NCBI RefSeq assembly: GCF_014925385.1
Contig: NZ_JACSDK010000013.1
Location: forward strand, 1-64,000
From: Pelagibius marinus
GTDB taxonomy: Bacteria > Pseudomonadota > Alphaproteobacteria > Kiloniellales > Kiloniellaceae
Length of the DNA stretch: 64,000 nt
Reading direction: 5' to 3'
Below are positions 53,130 to 63,691 of the stretch, piece after piece (position 1 is the first letter of the stretch; each line of letters opens with the position of its first letter). The position numbers and the translations under genes are program-made. The notes below the pieces were generated by a model. That model worked only from the letters and a program-made list of their open reading frames with translations, ran no database searches and was not told the origin of the DNA.

Positions 53130-54150
53130 AGTGCCGCTCCCTCCCACTCGAATCTCGACCGCTCAGGGTGAAGTAGGTGAGCCAGAAGGCCAGCATGGTG
53201 CCGCCGATGACATAACGCGCCGTGATATCGGTCACCAGCTGGCGGGCGAAGCCTTCCAGAAGGCCGGCGACGAAGAGCATCAGCACCGCCCCCATGATAA
53301 GGGTGCCGGCGGCGCGTCCCCGGCGGGCGAGGCTCTCCATCCGGGTCTCGCGGTCGGGGAAGATGATGGCGCTGGCCAGCACCAACCCGCCGCCGCCGCA
53401 CAGCACGATGGCCAGCAGTTCCGTCGTCCCGTGCACGGCAAGCCAGCCGACCAGGTCCCAGGCCAGGCCGCGGGAATCGTAGAGCGCCAGGAAGGCGCCC
53501 AGGGTGAGGCCGTTGTAGAACATCAGCAGCACCGTGGGGATGCCCAGCGCGAAGCCCAGGGCGAAGGCGAACATGCCGATCCCGGCATTGTGGGAGAAGA
53601 GGTAGGTCGCGAAGACGTAGAGGCTGTCCGCCGCGCTGTCGGCGCCGTCGTAGAGCGCGCTGCGCAGGGTTTCGGTGGAGGCCGCGGGCGTGCGGCCGCC
53701 GGCCATGTCCCAGCCGACGAAGGTGTAGTACCAGTCGGCGTTGCCCTGGACCAGCAGGAAGCCGATGACGCTGCCCAGCACCATCCAGACCGTGGCCAGC
53801 AGGATCGGCCCCCGGGCCTCGCGCACCGCACCGGGAAAGCCGTAGCGCAGGAAGCTGGCGATCCGCTCCAGCAGGCTGGCGCGCGGGCCGTAGACCTGAA
53901 AATAGGCGCGCGAGCAGAGGCTCTCCAGGTAGTTCAGAACGTTCTGATCCAGGGAGATGGCGCGCGCCACGGACAGGGAGGAGAGCGTGGCGCGATAGAG
54001 CGTCGGCAGGCGCAGCAGGTCCTCGGCGGGCAGCGACTTCAGGCCGCGCTTCTCGGCGCGCCGGACCATGTCCTCCAACTCGCGCCAGCTCTTCTCCCGC
54101 TCGCGCCGGAACTCGTAGCTCTTCAGGGAGGATTTCGGGGCCAGACTCAT
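53116..54150 (-). CDS. Stage II sporulation protein M family (SpoIIM-like) membrane protein
   Basis: A 344-residue membrane protein. A soluble N-terminus with helices (WRELEDMVRRAEKRGLKSL) is followed by about six membrane segments, including YLFSHNAGIGMFAFALGFALG and HGTTELLAIVLCGGGGLVLA, the hallmark of the SpoIIM/DUF95 family. In non-spore-formers this family occurs in MoxR operons, as here. Its ATG shares one base with the stop of the DUF58 gene (TGATG). Confidence 0.87.
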   Translation of the reverse strand: MSLAPKSSLKSYEFRREREKSWRELEDMVRRAEKRGLKSLPAEDLLRLPTLYRATLSSLSVARAISLDQNVLNYLESLCSRAYFQVYGPRASLLERIASFLRYGFPGAVREARGPILLATVWMVLGSVIGFLLVQGNADWYYTFVGWDMAGGRTPAASTETLRSALYDGADSAADSLYVFATYLFSHNAGIGMFAFALGFALGIPTVLLMFYNGLTLGAFLALYDSRGLAWDLVGWLAVHGTTELLAIVLCGGGGLVLASAIIFPDRETRMESLARRGRAAGTLIMGAVLMLFVAGLLEGFARQLVTDITARYVIGGTMLAFWLTYFTLSGRDSSGRERHYDDD

Positions 54151-55460
54151 CAGATCAACTCGCGGCGCTTGATGTCGAGATAGCGGTTGATGAGCGCGGT
54201 ACCGATCTGGTCGGCCCGCACGTCCAGGCAGTGTACCCCAAGCCGGCGCAGCCGCTCCAAGACGACCCGCCTCTCGCGCAGGAACTCCTCGGCGATGACC
54301 GAGCGGGCGAGGCTGTCCAGGCTGCCCGGTTCCCCGTCGACCGTGGCTTCGAGCTGCGGATCCTGCAGGCAGACGAAGACCACCAGGTGACGCCCGGCCA
54401 GGCGCTCGACGTTCTCCAGCATCAACTCGGCGGTGATGGTGTCGACGAACTCGGTCTGCAGGATCACCAGGGAACGGCGGTCAAGCCGTGCGGCCAGGGA
54501 GGAGAGGCCGAGGGTGAAGTTGGTCTCGTCGCTGCTGTAGTCCAGCTCGGCGGCGGCGCGCTGCAGGCGCCAGAAGGTGCCGATGCCGCCGGTCGGTTGG
54601 CTGAAGAGGCGCACCTGGGAATCGAAGCCGTAGACGCCGATGCGGTCGCCGGCGCGCAGCGAGATGTAGCCCAGCTGCAGTCCGGCATTGACCGCGTGGT
54701 CCAGCTTGGTAAGCCCCTCCAGCGGCTCGCTCATCAGATGACCGGTGTCGAAGGCCAGGACGATCTGGTGGTTGCGCTCGCTGCGAAACTCCTTGCACAG
54801 CAGGTTCAGGTGGCGCGCGGAGTGCTTCCAGTCGATGGAGCGGGGGTCAAGGCCGGGCACGTACTCGCGCAAGGCCTCGAACTCCGAGCCCTCGCCCTGC
54901 TGGCGCTGCGGCTTGATCCCGAAGATCGCCATGGGGTCGGCGTACTGCAGGGCCATGTGCTTGACCGCCTTGGTATTGGGCGTGACCGCGATCTCGTTGC
55001 CCACCTCGATGATCCGCAGGCGGTAGACCAGTCCCAGCGGCCCCTTCCAGCGCAGCCAGAGGCGCTCGACCCGCGCCTTGCCGCGGCGCCTGGCACGCAG
55101 CGGAAAGGACACCAGGGTGTCCTCTTCCGGATCCAGCGGCGCCACCGCCCGCGGCGGCTGTTCCAGGTTGTCGTCCACGTCGCAGAGCAGCTCGACCACC
55201 GGGCGGCGGTAGGAAGTGGGTTCCAGGCGCACCTGGAAATCCTCCGGTGCCCCGATGTAGAGCGCCGGCGGCAGGTTGACCTGGACGCTCAGGCGTTGCG
55301 GTGAGAGGGCCAGGCCGGCGTCGGCCAGCAGCGCGAAGCAGGCGAGGAAGAGATAGGCCGGGACATAGGGCCAGAGGTCCGGGTCCGCGAGCAGCAGCGC
55401 GAAAGCCAGCGGGATGCCGGCGGCGAAGGCCGCCACGGCGCGCGGCGTCGGCCGGATCAT
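54150..55460 (-). CDS. DUF58 domain protein (von Willebrand A-like)
   Basis: A 436-residue protein with two N-terminal membrane segments (about residues 5-50), a beta-rich middle, and the DUF58 core: [25 protein letters not shown] (given as separate motifs [16 protein letters not shown] and HSARHLNLL), then a vWA-like segment [14 protein letters not shown] with a partial MIDAS. Such proteins work with MoxR ATPases as chaperone partners. Gene order MoxR-DUF58-SpoIIM-RDD supports this. Confidence 0.88.
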   Translation of the reverse strand: MIRPTPRAVAAFAAGIPLAFALLLADPDLWPYVPAYLFLACFALLADAGLALSPQRLSVQVNLPPALYIGAPEDFQVRLEPTSYRRPVVELLCDVDDNLEQPPRAVAPLDPEEDTLVSFPLRARRRGKARVERLWLRWKGPLGLVYRLRIIEVGNEIAVTPNTKAVKHMALQYADPMAIFGIKPQRQQGEGSEFEALREYVPGLDPRSIDWKHSARHLNLLCKEFRSERNHQIVLAFDTGHLMSEPLEGLTKLDHAVNAGLQLGYISLRAGDRIGVYGFDSQVRLFSQPTGGIGTFWRLQRAAAELDYSSDETNFTLGLSSLAARLDRRSLVILQTEFVDTITAELMLENVERLAGRHLVVFVCLQDPQLEATVDGEPGSLDSLARSVIAEEFLRERRVVLERLRRLGVHCLDVRADQIGTALINRYLDIKRRELI

Positions 55461-55491
55461 GCGGCGCTTCCTTTCCTCGGTCCGCGCGGCT

Positions 55492-56448
<957 letters not shown>

Positions 56449-57698
56449 GAATCATCTCCTGTTTCCAACGGTGTAGGCGCAGTGCCGCGCGCAGCAGGGC
56501 GGGGACCGCGATAGACGGGCCGTTGATGGCTGTGGCAACGGCGTCGTAGACTTGGCTATAGCTCTCGCTGGTGCCGCGGGCCCGGCCCGTCCGGTCCAGC
56601 CAGTCGGTGAGCTTGGCGCCGCGGCGATCGCGGGGCACGTGTATGTGGCGGCCGAGGTCGTGCAGGCAGGTTTCGTGGTAGCGCTTCAGGATGTCGGCCA
56701 GATTTCCGGCGTACTCGAAGAGGCTGGCGGTGTTGGCGATGAGCACCTGCTTGCCGGCCTTGAGGCGCGGGCGCGGCGGCAACGGCGCGCCGAAGCGCCC
56801 GGCGGCGGCCCAGACCAGGATGGCGGCGGCGAAAAGACCCTGAAGCACCGCCAGGTTCAGCGGGAAGCTCAGCAGCGCCTTCCAGAGATCGGGCGACAGG
56901 GTGAAGCCATGGCTGGTTTCGTCGAAGACCGCCGCGCCGCCGCCCTGCAGCAGGGCGTCGACCATGGCCACGGCGAAGACGGCGTTGTCACCCTCGTCGA
57001 TGCCGCTGTTGTTGATGATGTCGGGATCGGAGAGGACCCAGACGGTGGTGTCCCCGACCCTGTACTCCCCCAGCAGCACGCCGGCGTCGCTGTGGACGAT
57101 GGGCGTGATGGTGTCGGACTTGATGAGCTGGGCGCCGTCCAGGCTGGGCGCACTGTCCCAGGCGATGCGGCGCCAGTCCGGAGTCTCTTCGCTGCGCACG
57201 ATCGAGGCGTCTTCGTCGACGACGTGCAGGATCTTCTCGACATCCTTCACCTCCAGCTCGCGCAGCAACTTGATCCAGGTGCGGTTCTCATAGCCGGGAA
57301 AGCCGGACCAGCGCGGCAGCACCAGCAGCACCCGGTCGGTGTCGAACATCAGCTCCATGGACTCGATGGCGTCGGTGCTGCTGTAAGGCTGGGCCAGGAT
57401 CAGCAGGCCGCCGCCGTCGTAGGCCTTGGCGGCGGAGTCGTTGCGGCTCAGCAGGACCGGAACCTCGAGGTCCTGCAGGATCTCGGTCCAGGCCCGGTGG
57501 CCGATGGCGGAGTAGGAATAGGCGTTGGTGCCGTAGGTGCCTTCGGTCTGCGGGTCGGAATAGATGGCGACCAGGGCCGCCGCGGTGAAGGCCATGAGGC
57601 CGGCGGCGATCAGCAGGACGACCGCGCGCAGGCTGAAGGTGTCGCCCGAGGGTCCGCGGGGCGGCGCGCTCATCGGGCGTTCTCCCTGCATGGGGGCC

Positions 57699-58475
57699 TC
57701 ATGCCGGCGTCCCTTCCATGCCGTTGAAGCGCAGGAAGTCGTCGCGGCAATTGCGGTATTCGGGCTCCCTGGCGCTGCGCCCGCCGAAGTGGTTGATCTC
57801 CGAGAGGGCCACCATGCGCGTCAGCGGCGCGGTGGCTTCCCCGGGGATGGCGCTCAGGCGCAGCACCTCCCGGCTGGTCATGGCCGGGGCGACTCGCGGG
57901 CCGAGCTCGCGGCGCAGGCGCTCCATGGCGACCAGCAGCAGCAGGTGGATGGCCTCGCTGAAGCGCCCTTCGGCCGCCAGGGCGTCGGCCTCGGCCAGGG
58001 TGCGGTGCTCCGCCTCGCGGCGGGCCGGCGGCACCGCCTGCACCTTGGCCGCTTCGGCCGGCGCCACCTTGGGGCTGCGCTTGATGCCGAGACGGCTTTC
58101 AAGCAGCTCGCGGGCCAGATTGAAGAGAAAGAAGAGGATGATGCCTGCGACCACGGCGCCCAGGCCCCAGAGGATGGTGTCGACCAGCCAGGGCGGAATG
58201 GTCCACTGGTCGACCTCGGGCGCAACCTCGGGTTCCGGCTTCTCGGTCTGATAGCGGCTGTCGCCGAGCACGCGGTCGCGGCTGGCCGCGACGTCCCCAG
58301 GGGTATGCAGATTCTGCTGGGCCAGCGCAGGAAGCGCCGTCGCCACCGCCACAAGGACCGGTCCGGCGAGCGCCAGGGCGAGGCACAGCGCCAAACCTTT
58401 GATGAGACGCACGGCCCCTGCGCCGCGCGGGGCCGGCCGCCTTGGCCCTGCCTCTGTCTTCAACTCATAGTTCAT
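57699..58475 (-). CDS. DUF4129 domain protein, first gene of the MoxR operon
   Basis: A 258-residue protein with a signal-like N-terminal hydrophobic segment (about 24-50), a periplasmic linker and a membrane segment (about 98-122). A C-terminal DUF4129 domain follows: ADALAAEGRFSEAIHLLLLVAMERLRRELG, with TSREVLRLS and a terminal ending FLRFNGMEGTPA. This domain is common in MoxR operons and usually lies beside DUF4350. No other gene precedes it; the divergent psuK gene lies beyond a 214-base gap. Confidence 0.83.
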   Translation of the reverse strand: MNYELKTEAGPRRPAPRGAGAVRLIKGLALCLALALAGPVLVAVATALPALAQQNLHTPGDVAASRDRVLGDSRYQTEKPEPEVAPEVDQWTIPPWLVDTILWGLGAVVAGIILFFLFNLARELLESRLGIKRSPKVAPAEAAKVQAVPPARREAEHRTLAEADALAAEGRFSEAIHLLLLVAMERLRRELGPRVAPAMTSREVLRLSAIPGEATAPLTRMVALSEINHFGGRSAREPEYRNCRDDFLRFNGMEGTPA

Positions 58476-58689
58476 TCACTGACCGATATACCCCGCAGCG
58501 CCCCGGCATTCCATGGCGAAGTTGCCGGGACGGGCCGGGCTTCTCAGCCTCCGGTCCCTTGGCAGGCTTCCAGAAACACGATCATTGTGGCGTTTTTCGG
58601 GTGGTGCCCTAGCGTTTGCCTCCCCGGTTGCCTATGGGGCCTCCCTCGGCGAAGCTGCGCCGGTCGGCAAAGTCGAAGGGGAGGAATGC

Positions 58690-59615
58690 TTGGAAAGCGA
58701 CAGGCCGCTCAGGGTCACCGTGGTCGGGGCCTGCCACCTGGACCGCAAGGCGCGCGGTGTCGCCCCATTCGTTGCGGGGGCCTCGAATCCGGCGGAGCTG
58801 CAGAGCTGTCCCGGCGGCGTGGCGCGCAACGTCGCGGAGAACCTCTGCCGTCTCGGCGCGGAGGTCGAACTGGTGACGCGTCTGGGCGCGGATGCCGAGG
58901 GCGACGCCCTGCTGGCGGGCCTGCGGACCTCGCCCCTGGGGCTGGCGGGCGTCAGCCGTTCGCCGGCCGCGCCTACCGCCTTCCACCTCATCGCCCTGCA
59001 GCCCGACGGCGAGATGCTGGTCGCCGTCGCCGACATGCGGGTCTACGACGAGATCACCCCGGCACTGATACGGAACCTGCCGGAGAGCGTCTGGGAGTCG
59101 GAGGCGCTGATCGCGGACTGCAACCTGCCGCAGGAGACCCTGGCCTTCCTGGCCGGGCTGCGGCAAAAGGGGCGGCGGATGGCGGCGATCGGCGTCTCAC
59201 CGGCCAAAGCCGGGCGCCTGCGCCCGCATCTGGCGGCCTGCGACTTCCTGCTGGTGAACCGCCGCGAGGCGGCGGTGCTGACCGGGCTGGACCCGGAAAG
59301 GGCCGCGCCCGCGGCTCTGGCGGAGGCGCTGCTGGCGGCCGGGGCGGGCGAGGTCGTCCTCACCCTGGGCGCGGCGGGGATCTGCCTCGCCGGGGCCGGG
59401 GCGGTTGTGGAACTGCCTACACTGCCGGGCCGCCTGGTCGACGTGACCGGCGCCGGCGACGCCCTGGCGGCGGCCTTCCTGGCGGCACGCCTGCAGGGCC
59501 GGGACCTGGAAAGCGCGGGGCGGCGGGCGCTGGCGGCGGCCCGCCTGACCGTGGAGACCACCGACAGCGTCAGCGCCGAGCTGACGCCCGAGAGACTGGA
59601 GCAGATCAGCGCGTG

Positions 59616-59616
<1 letters not shown>
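58690..59616 (+). CDS. psuK: PfkB-family sugar kinase, pseudouridine kinase-like
   Basis: A 308-residue ribokinase-fold kinase. The N-terminus VTVVGACHLDRKARG, the CPGGVARNVAENLCRLGAEV motif and the C-terminal PfkB signature VDVTGAGDALAAAFLAARL (catalytic Asp in GAGD) are clear. The neighbour psuG makes pseudouridine kinase, which forms pseudouridine 5'-phosphate, the likely role. The start is TTG 58690 after GGGGAGGAA; the frame is open further upstream, but that part has no family similarity. Its stop shares bases with the psuG start (TGATG). Confidence 0.85.
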
Positions 59617-60527
<911 letters not shown>

Positions 60528-60671
60528 AAGCGAACTCTGGACCCAGCAGACAGTCAAGCTGGCGAGGACTGGCACTCGCTCCGGCGTCCGGTTCGTTATC
60601 GGCGCATGCGCTTGCCCGGGCCTGCAAAACACGTTAGGCCTCGCGCGGACTCACACACCTCAGGAGACCCC

Positions 60672-61040
60672 ATGTTTGACCACGTGGTATTCGGAGTCAG
60701 CGACTATGCAGCGAGCAAAGCGTTCTTCCTCAAGGCACTCGAGCCGCTCGGCTTAGCGGTTGTCGCGGAGGGGCCGTGGGGTGTCGAGCTAAGCTCCGAC
60801 GGCAAGTCTTCCTTGTGCCTGTTCCAAACCGAGGAGAAGCCGGCGTATCTTCACTTGGCCTTCGCTGCCGAAAATCGCCAGCAAGTCGAGGCATTCTATC
60901 GCGCGGCTCTGGAGGCGGGCGGTAAAGACAATGGCGCGCCTGGTCTGCGACCGCAGTACCACGCGAACTACTATGCGGCTTTCGTCATTGGCCCGGATGG
61001 CCACAATGTCGAAGCGGTTTGCCACGAACCCAAGGCCTAG
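60672..61040 (+). CDS. VOC family protein (glyoxalase/bleomycin resistance type)
   Basis: A 122-residue vicinal-oxygen-chelate protein with two beta-alpha-beta-beta-beta modules: FDHVVFGVSDYAASKAFFLKAL at the N-terminus, HLAFAAENRQQVEAFYRAAL in the middle and YYAAFVIGPDGHNVEAVCHE at the end. The metal-site His is in FDHVV and the Glu in NVEAV. Substrate unknown. AGGAGA precedes the ATG. It stands alone downstream of psuG. Confidence 0.87.
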   Translation: MFDHVVFGVSDYAASKAFFLKALEPLGLAVVAEGPWGVELSSDGKSSLCLFQTEEKPAYLHLAFAAENRQQVEAFYRAALEAGGKDNGAPGLRPQYHANYYAAFVIGPDGHNVEAVCHEPKA

Positions 61041-61097
61041 AAGCCTTTGCAGCCAGATTGAATCAATTCTGTTTGCGAGCGGTGCGACGAGGACGGA

Positions 61098-61258
61098 TCA
61101 CGCCCGGGGCGACTGTGGGATGACAGCGGGGCGAGGAGCGGCCAAGTGATCCGATGAGCCGCAGGGGAACTGCGCAACCCGCTGCGGCTGCATCACGAGC
61201 CGGGCGCGCTCTGCGGCGATGCGGCCCCAGCCGTATTCGACGACGCGCTGCCTTTCGA
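61098..61258 (-). pseudogene. 3' fragment of a phnF-like GntR gene
   Basis: On the minus strand the frame reads RVVEYGWGRIAAERARLV, which is the C-terminal end of the phnF gene at 62847-63569 (RVVEYGWGRMAAERAQLV). The nucleotides 61186-61247 match 62851-62912 at 58 of 62 positions by hand alignment. The upstream part of the gene is missing and the stop is lost (a TAC-to-CAT-type change), so this is a partial duplicate left behind. Confidence 0.7.
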
Positions 61259-61293
61259 AACCCGGACACAACCTCTGCAGCGCCATTGAAATA

Positions 61294-61310
61294 TTAAAAC
61301 GAGTATTCTA
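61294..61310. promoter_or_regulatory. Putative operator upstream of tetR, TTAAAACGAGTATTCTA
   Basis: This 17-base site, ending 11 bases before the TetR start at 61321, shares the frame TTAAAAnGnnnnTTCTA with a site at 61942-61958 before the SnoaL gene. The halves TAAAA and TTCTA are near-inverted, as expected for a dimeric repressor. Confidence 0.55.
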
Positions 61311-61320
61311 TTTTCTTGCT

Positions 61321-61899
61321 ATGGGAAGAAACAGAAAATACGAGCGCCAAGACGTGCTGGAAAAGGCGATGCATCTGTTTTGGCGGAACGGTTTCCAAGC
61401 CACCTCGATAGGTGAAGTGGCTCAGGCGACCGGAATGAATACGGCAAGCATGTACAAGGAGTTCGGCGACAAGGACGGACTGTTCGCCAACACCCTGGAG
61501 CATTACCGGGGCAATGTCATTTCACCTCGCTTCGAGATGCTGTCCAAGGAGCCGAATTTGAACGGGGTGTTCAAATTTCTCCAGAGCGTCGTGACGGGGG
61601 CGTCGAGGGACGAGTACAAGGGCTGCCTGATGATGAATCATATGACCCAGAAACATGCGATCAGTTCTGAGGCGTCAGAGATGATCGATGACTTCTGCGT
61701 CGCAATGGAATCACATCTTGAGGCGGCTTTCCGGGGTGCGCAGGCTGCCGGCGAACTGCCCGAGGATAAGGATCCGGCAGCTCTTGCAAGCTATGTCATG
61801 TGCTGTGTCCACGGCCTTGTGCTCTATGGACGGCATAAGAGCAAAAAAGCTGAAATACCAAAGCTTTATGACACAATTCGTCATGCGATTCTCTCGTGA
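61321..61899 (+). CDS. TetR family regulator, AcrR-like
   Basis: A 192-residue regulator. The N-terminal helix-turn-helix spans about residues 8-55 (VLEKAMHLFWRNGFQATSIGEVAQATGMNTASMYKEFGDKDGLF, shown as motifs FWRNGFQATSI and TGMNTASMYKEFGDKDGLF). The C-terminal domain includes GCLMMNHMTQ and YVMCCVHGLVLYGRHK. Base composition looks lower in GC than in neighbouring genes. Matching 17-base sites upstream of itself and of the next gene suggest it controls both. Confidence 0.85.
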   Translation: MGRNRKYERQDVLEKAMHLFWRNGFQATSIGEVAQATGMNTASMYKEFGDKDGLFANTLEHYRGNVISPRFEMLSKEPNLNGVFKFLQSVVTGASRDEYKGCLMMNHMTQKHAISSEASEMIDDFCVAMESHLEAAFRGAQAAGELPEDKDPAALASYVMCCVHGLVLYGRHKSKKAEIPKLYDTIRHAILS

Positions 61900-61933
61900 C
61901 TCCCGCTGACGCGGGCGCCGGCCTTTTGTAAAA

Positions 61934-61965
61934 TTGACATTTTAAAATGGCCGTTCTAAAATGTC
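61934..61965 (+). promoter_or_regulatory. Near-consensus sigma-70 promoter with overlapping TetR operator
   Basis: TTGACA (61934-61939), a 17-base spacer and TAAAAT (61957-61962) make a near-perfect promoter for the gene at 62044. Overlapping it is the 17-base site TTAAAATGGCCGTTCTA (61942-61958), and an inverted pair GACATTTT (61936-61943) and AAAATGTC (61958-61965). A bound repressor would cover the whole promoter. Confidence 0.75.
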
Positions 61966-62043
61966 CTTATCGGGTTCCTGTCGCTCCTGACGCGGCTTGG
62001 AAACGTGGCGAAGAGACACTTTAGGACAGGGGAGACCACAAGC

Positions 62044-62457
62044 ATGTCGATCACTGATACCGCAAAGAATTTCTTTGAAGCTTGCGAAGCCGGTAAGGGC
62101 TGGGAGGTCTGCAAAGCCTGGTGCCATGACACGGCCAGTTTTTCCTGTCAGTCGGGCGCGCTGTCCGAGACGACGACGCTCGAAGGCTATACCGATTGGA
62201 TGAGAGGGCTTCTGACCCCGATCCCGGACGGGGACTATGAACTGAAGGGGTTTGCCGCGGACGAAGCGCGCAATGTTGTTCTTGCCTATGGTGTGTTTCA
62301 CGGCACCCACACCGGTGACGGCGGACCGGTCGCGCCGACTGGCAGGTCCCTGGCGGCCGACTATGTCTACTCGATGGAGTTTGACGGCGGCAAGATCCGG
62401 CACATGACGAAGATCTGGAACGACGGGCATTCCTTGGCCCAGCTTGGCTGGGCATAG
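62044..62457 (+). CDS. SnoaL-like / NTF2-fold protein
   Basis: A 137-residue protein of the nuclear-transport-factor-2/SnoaL polyketide-cyclase fold: AKNFFEACEAGKGWEVCKAWCHDTASFSCQSG at the N-terminus (motifs AKNFFEACEAGKGWE and CHDTASF), then YTDWMRGLLTP and IRHMTKIWNDGHSLAQLGW at the end. Many such proteins are isomerases, dehydratases or ester cyclases; the substrate is unknown. It has GGACAGGGGAG upstream of the ATG and its own strong promoter controlled by the nearby TetR. Confidence 0.83.
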   Translation: MSITDTAKNFFEACEAGKGWEVCKAWCHDTASFSCQSGALSETTTLEGYTDWMRGLLTPIPDGDYELKGFAADEARNVVLAYGVFHGTHTGDGGPVAPTGRSLAADYVYSMEFDGGKIRHMTKIWNDGHSLAQLGWA

Positions 62458-62846
62458 CGCGGCCGCTGACGACGTTCCCCGTGAGGGCTTCATTTGCCTG
62501 AGCAGGCGCACTTGTGAGCAGGCGTCCATGGGGGAGCGTCCGCTTTATCCGCTCAGCGGACATCCTCCGGCAATCGCCAATCGTTCGTCCTGGCACTCAG
62601 CGGCTGTCGTCATCGCCTCACGGTCGGCTCCGTTTCCTGATGCTGGCCTGACAGGGGCGGACAGTGTCTGCGGGTTCGATGGTCTGCCTTCATGAGAGAG
62701 TCCGGTGCCCCCTGATCCGAGACGAGTTCCGGCTCGGTCATTGAGCTCGTGGCGGTCTAGGCGGCGATGCGGCGACCGCGCCCCTTGTCACCCTCGGGAC
62801 AAGCCCGAGCATGACACCCGGGGTGGTGGCGCGAGAGGGAATGTGA
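62458..62846. other. Intergenic region (389 bases) downstream of phnF
   Basis: Between the convergent SnoaL-like gene and the phnF gene. It holds a hairpin at 62787-62815 and no gene that I can support. Parts are GC-rich, with short direct similarity to the region 61040-61190. Confidence 0.45.
62787..62815. terminator. Hairpin with CTCGGG/CCCGAG stem downstream of phnF
   Basis: GTCA-CC-CTCGGG-ACAAG-CCCGAG-CA-TGAC forms a stem of six plus four bases around a five-base loop. It resembles the half-site of the palindromic repeat at 17917-18004 and sits 32 bases after the phnF stop, so it may terminate phnF or the convergent gene. Confidence 0.45.
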
Positions 62847-63569
62847 TCAGGGCTGTACCACGAGCTGGGCGCGCTCTGCGGCCATGCGGCCCCAGCCGTA
62901 TTCGACGACGCGCCCCTCGGCGTCGACGTTGACCGATTCGGTGACCAGCACCGGCTGGCTGCGCGGCAGCTCCAGCAGGCGGCATTCGTTGGCGGTTGGC
63001 AGGCGCGCGGTGATGCGGGTTTCCTTGCGCGTGTAGTCCTCGACACCGTAGTGGGCCAGCGCCTTGGTGATGGAGCGCGTCTTCTTGTAGACCTCGATCA
63101 TCTCAGGAAAGCGCTTGGCCGGGAAATGGTGCGCGGCGACCGAGATCGGCCGGCCGTCCACCTTGCCGACGCTCTCGATCAGCACCACCGACGCGCCTTT
63201 GCGGAGGTGCAGATTCCTGGCCAGACTCTCGTCGGCGCTGAGGGTGATGGCCCGCACCAGGTCGCCGGAGGGAATGCGCGACTGCTTTTCGATGTTCTCG
63301 CTGAAGCGGGTGCGCTTGCCCAGCTTGTAGTCGACCATGCGCTCCTGCACGAAGGTGCCGCGGCCCTGCTCGACGCGCAGCAGCCCTTCCTGCTCCAGGA
63401 AGGCGATGCCGCGGCGCACCGTGTGGCGGTTGACGGAGAAGCGCTCGGCCAGCTCCGCCTCCGTCGGCAGCTGCTTGCCGGGGGCGAAGGCCTGCGCCTT
63501 GATGTCGCTTTCCAGGGTCTCGGCGATCTGGCGCCACAGCGCCACGCCGTCACGCCTCTGCAAGGTCAT
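62847..63569 (-). CDS. phnF: Phosphonate metabolism regulator PhnF (GntR/HutC family)
   Basis: A 240-residue regulator. An N-terminal GntR winged helix-turn-helix covers about residues 5-75 (LWRQIAETLESDI, FSVNRHTVRRGIAFLEQEGLL), followed by a UTRA effector domain (about 95-235) ending with RVVEYGWGRMAAERAQLV. The ATG at 63569 follows AGAGG; an ATG nine bases upstream lacks spacing. It is divergent from phnG, the first gene of a C-P lyase operon continuing beyond the window, which it probably represses. Confidence 0.88.
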   Translation of the reverse strand: MTLQRRDGVALWRQIAETLESDIKAQAFAPGKQLPTEAELAERFSVNRHTVRRGIAFLEQEGLLRVEQGRGTFVQERMVDYKLGKRTRFSENIEKQSRIPSGDLVRAITLSADESLARNLHLRKGASVVLIESVGKVDGRPISVAAHHFPAKRFPEMIEVYKKTRSITKALAHYGVEDYTRKETRITARLPTANECRLLELPRSQPVLVTESVNVDAEGRVVEYGWGRMAAERAQLVVQP

Positions 63570-63664
63570 CACCGCCATCCTCTTTTCGCGGTTCCGTCAT
63601 CCAAGTTTCATGAAGTTCTGCTTTACATCTCTTCGGCGCCCCTTCTAACATCAAAACATACAGA

Positions 63665-63674
63665 CGTCTAGACG
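63665..63674. promoter_or_regulatory. CGTCTAGACG palindrome, likely PhnF operator
   Basis: A perfect 10-base palindrome with the GT-N-TA-N-AC core typical of HutC-subfamily GntR operators. It is 17 bases before the phnG start in the divergent phnF-phnG gap. A partial copy, TTGTCTAA, follows at 63685-63692. Confidence 0.65.
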
Positions 63675-63691
63675 AATATGGGACTTGTCTA

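Noticed and set aside
57564-59615. Long plus-strand open frame joined to the front of psuG
   Set aside because: It runs opposite the DUF4129 and DUF4350 genes and through psuK in another frame; the family N-terminus of PsuG begins at the ATG at 59616.
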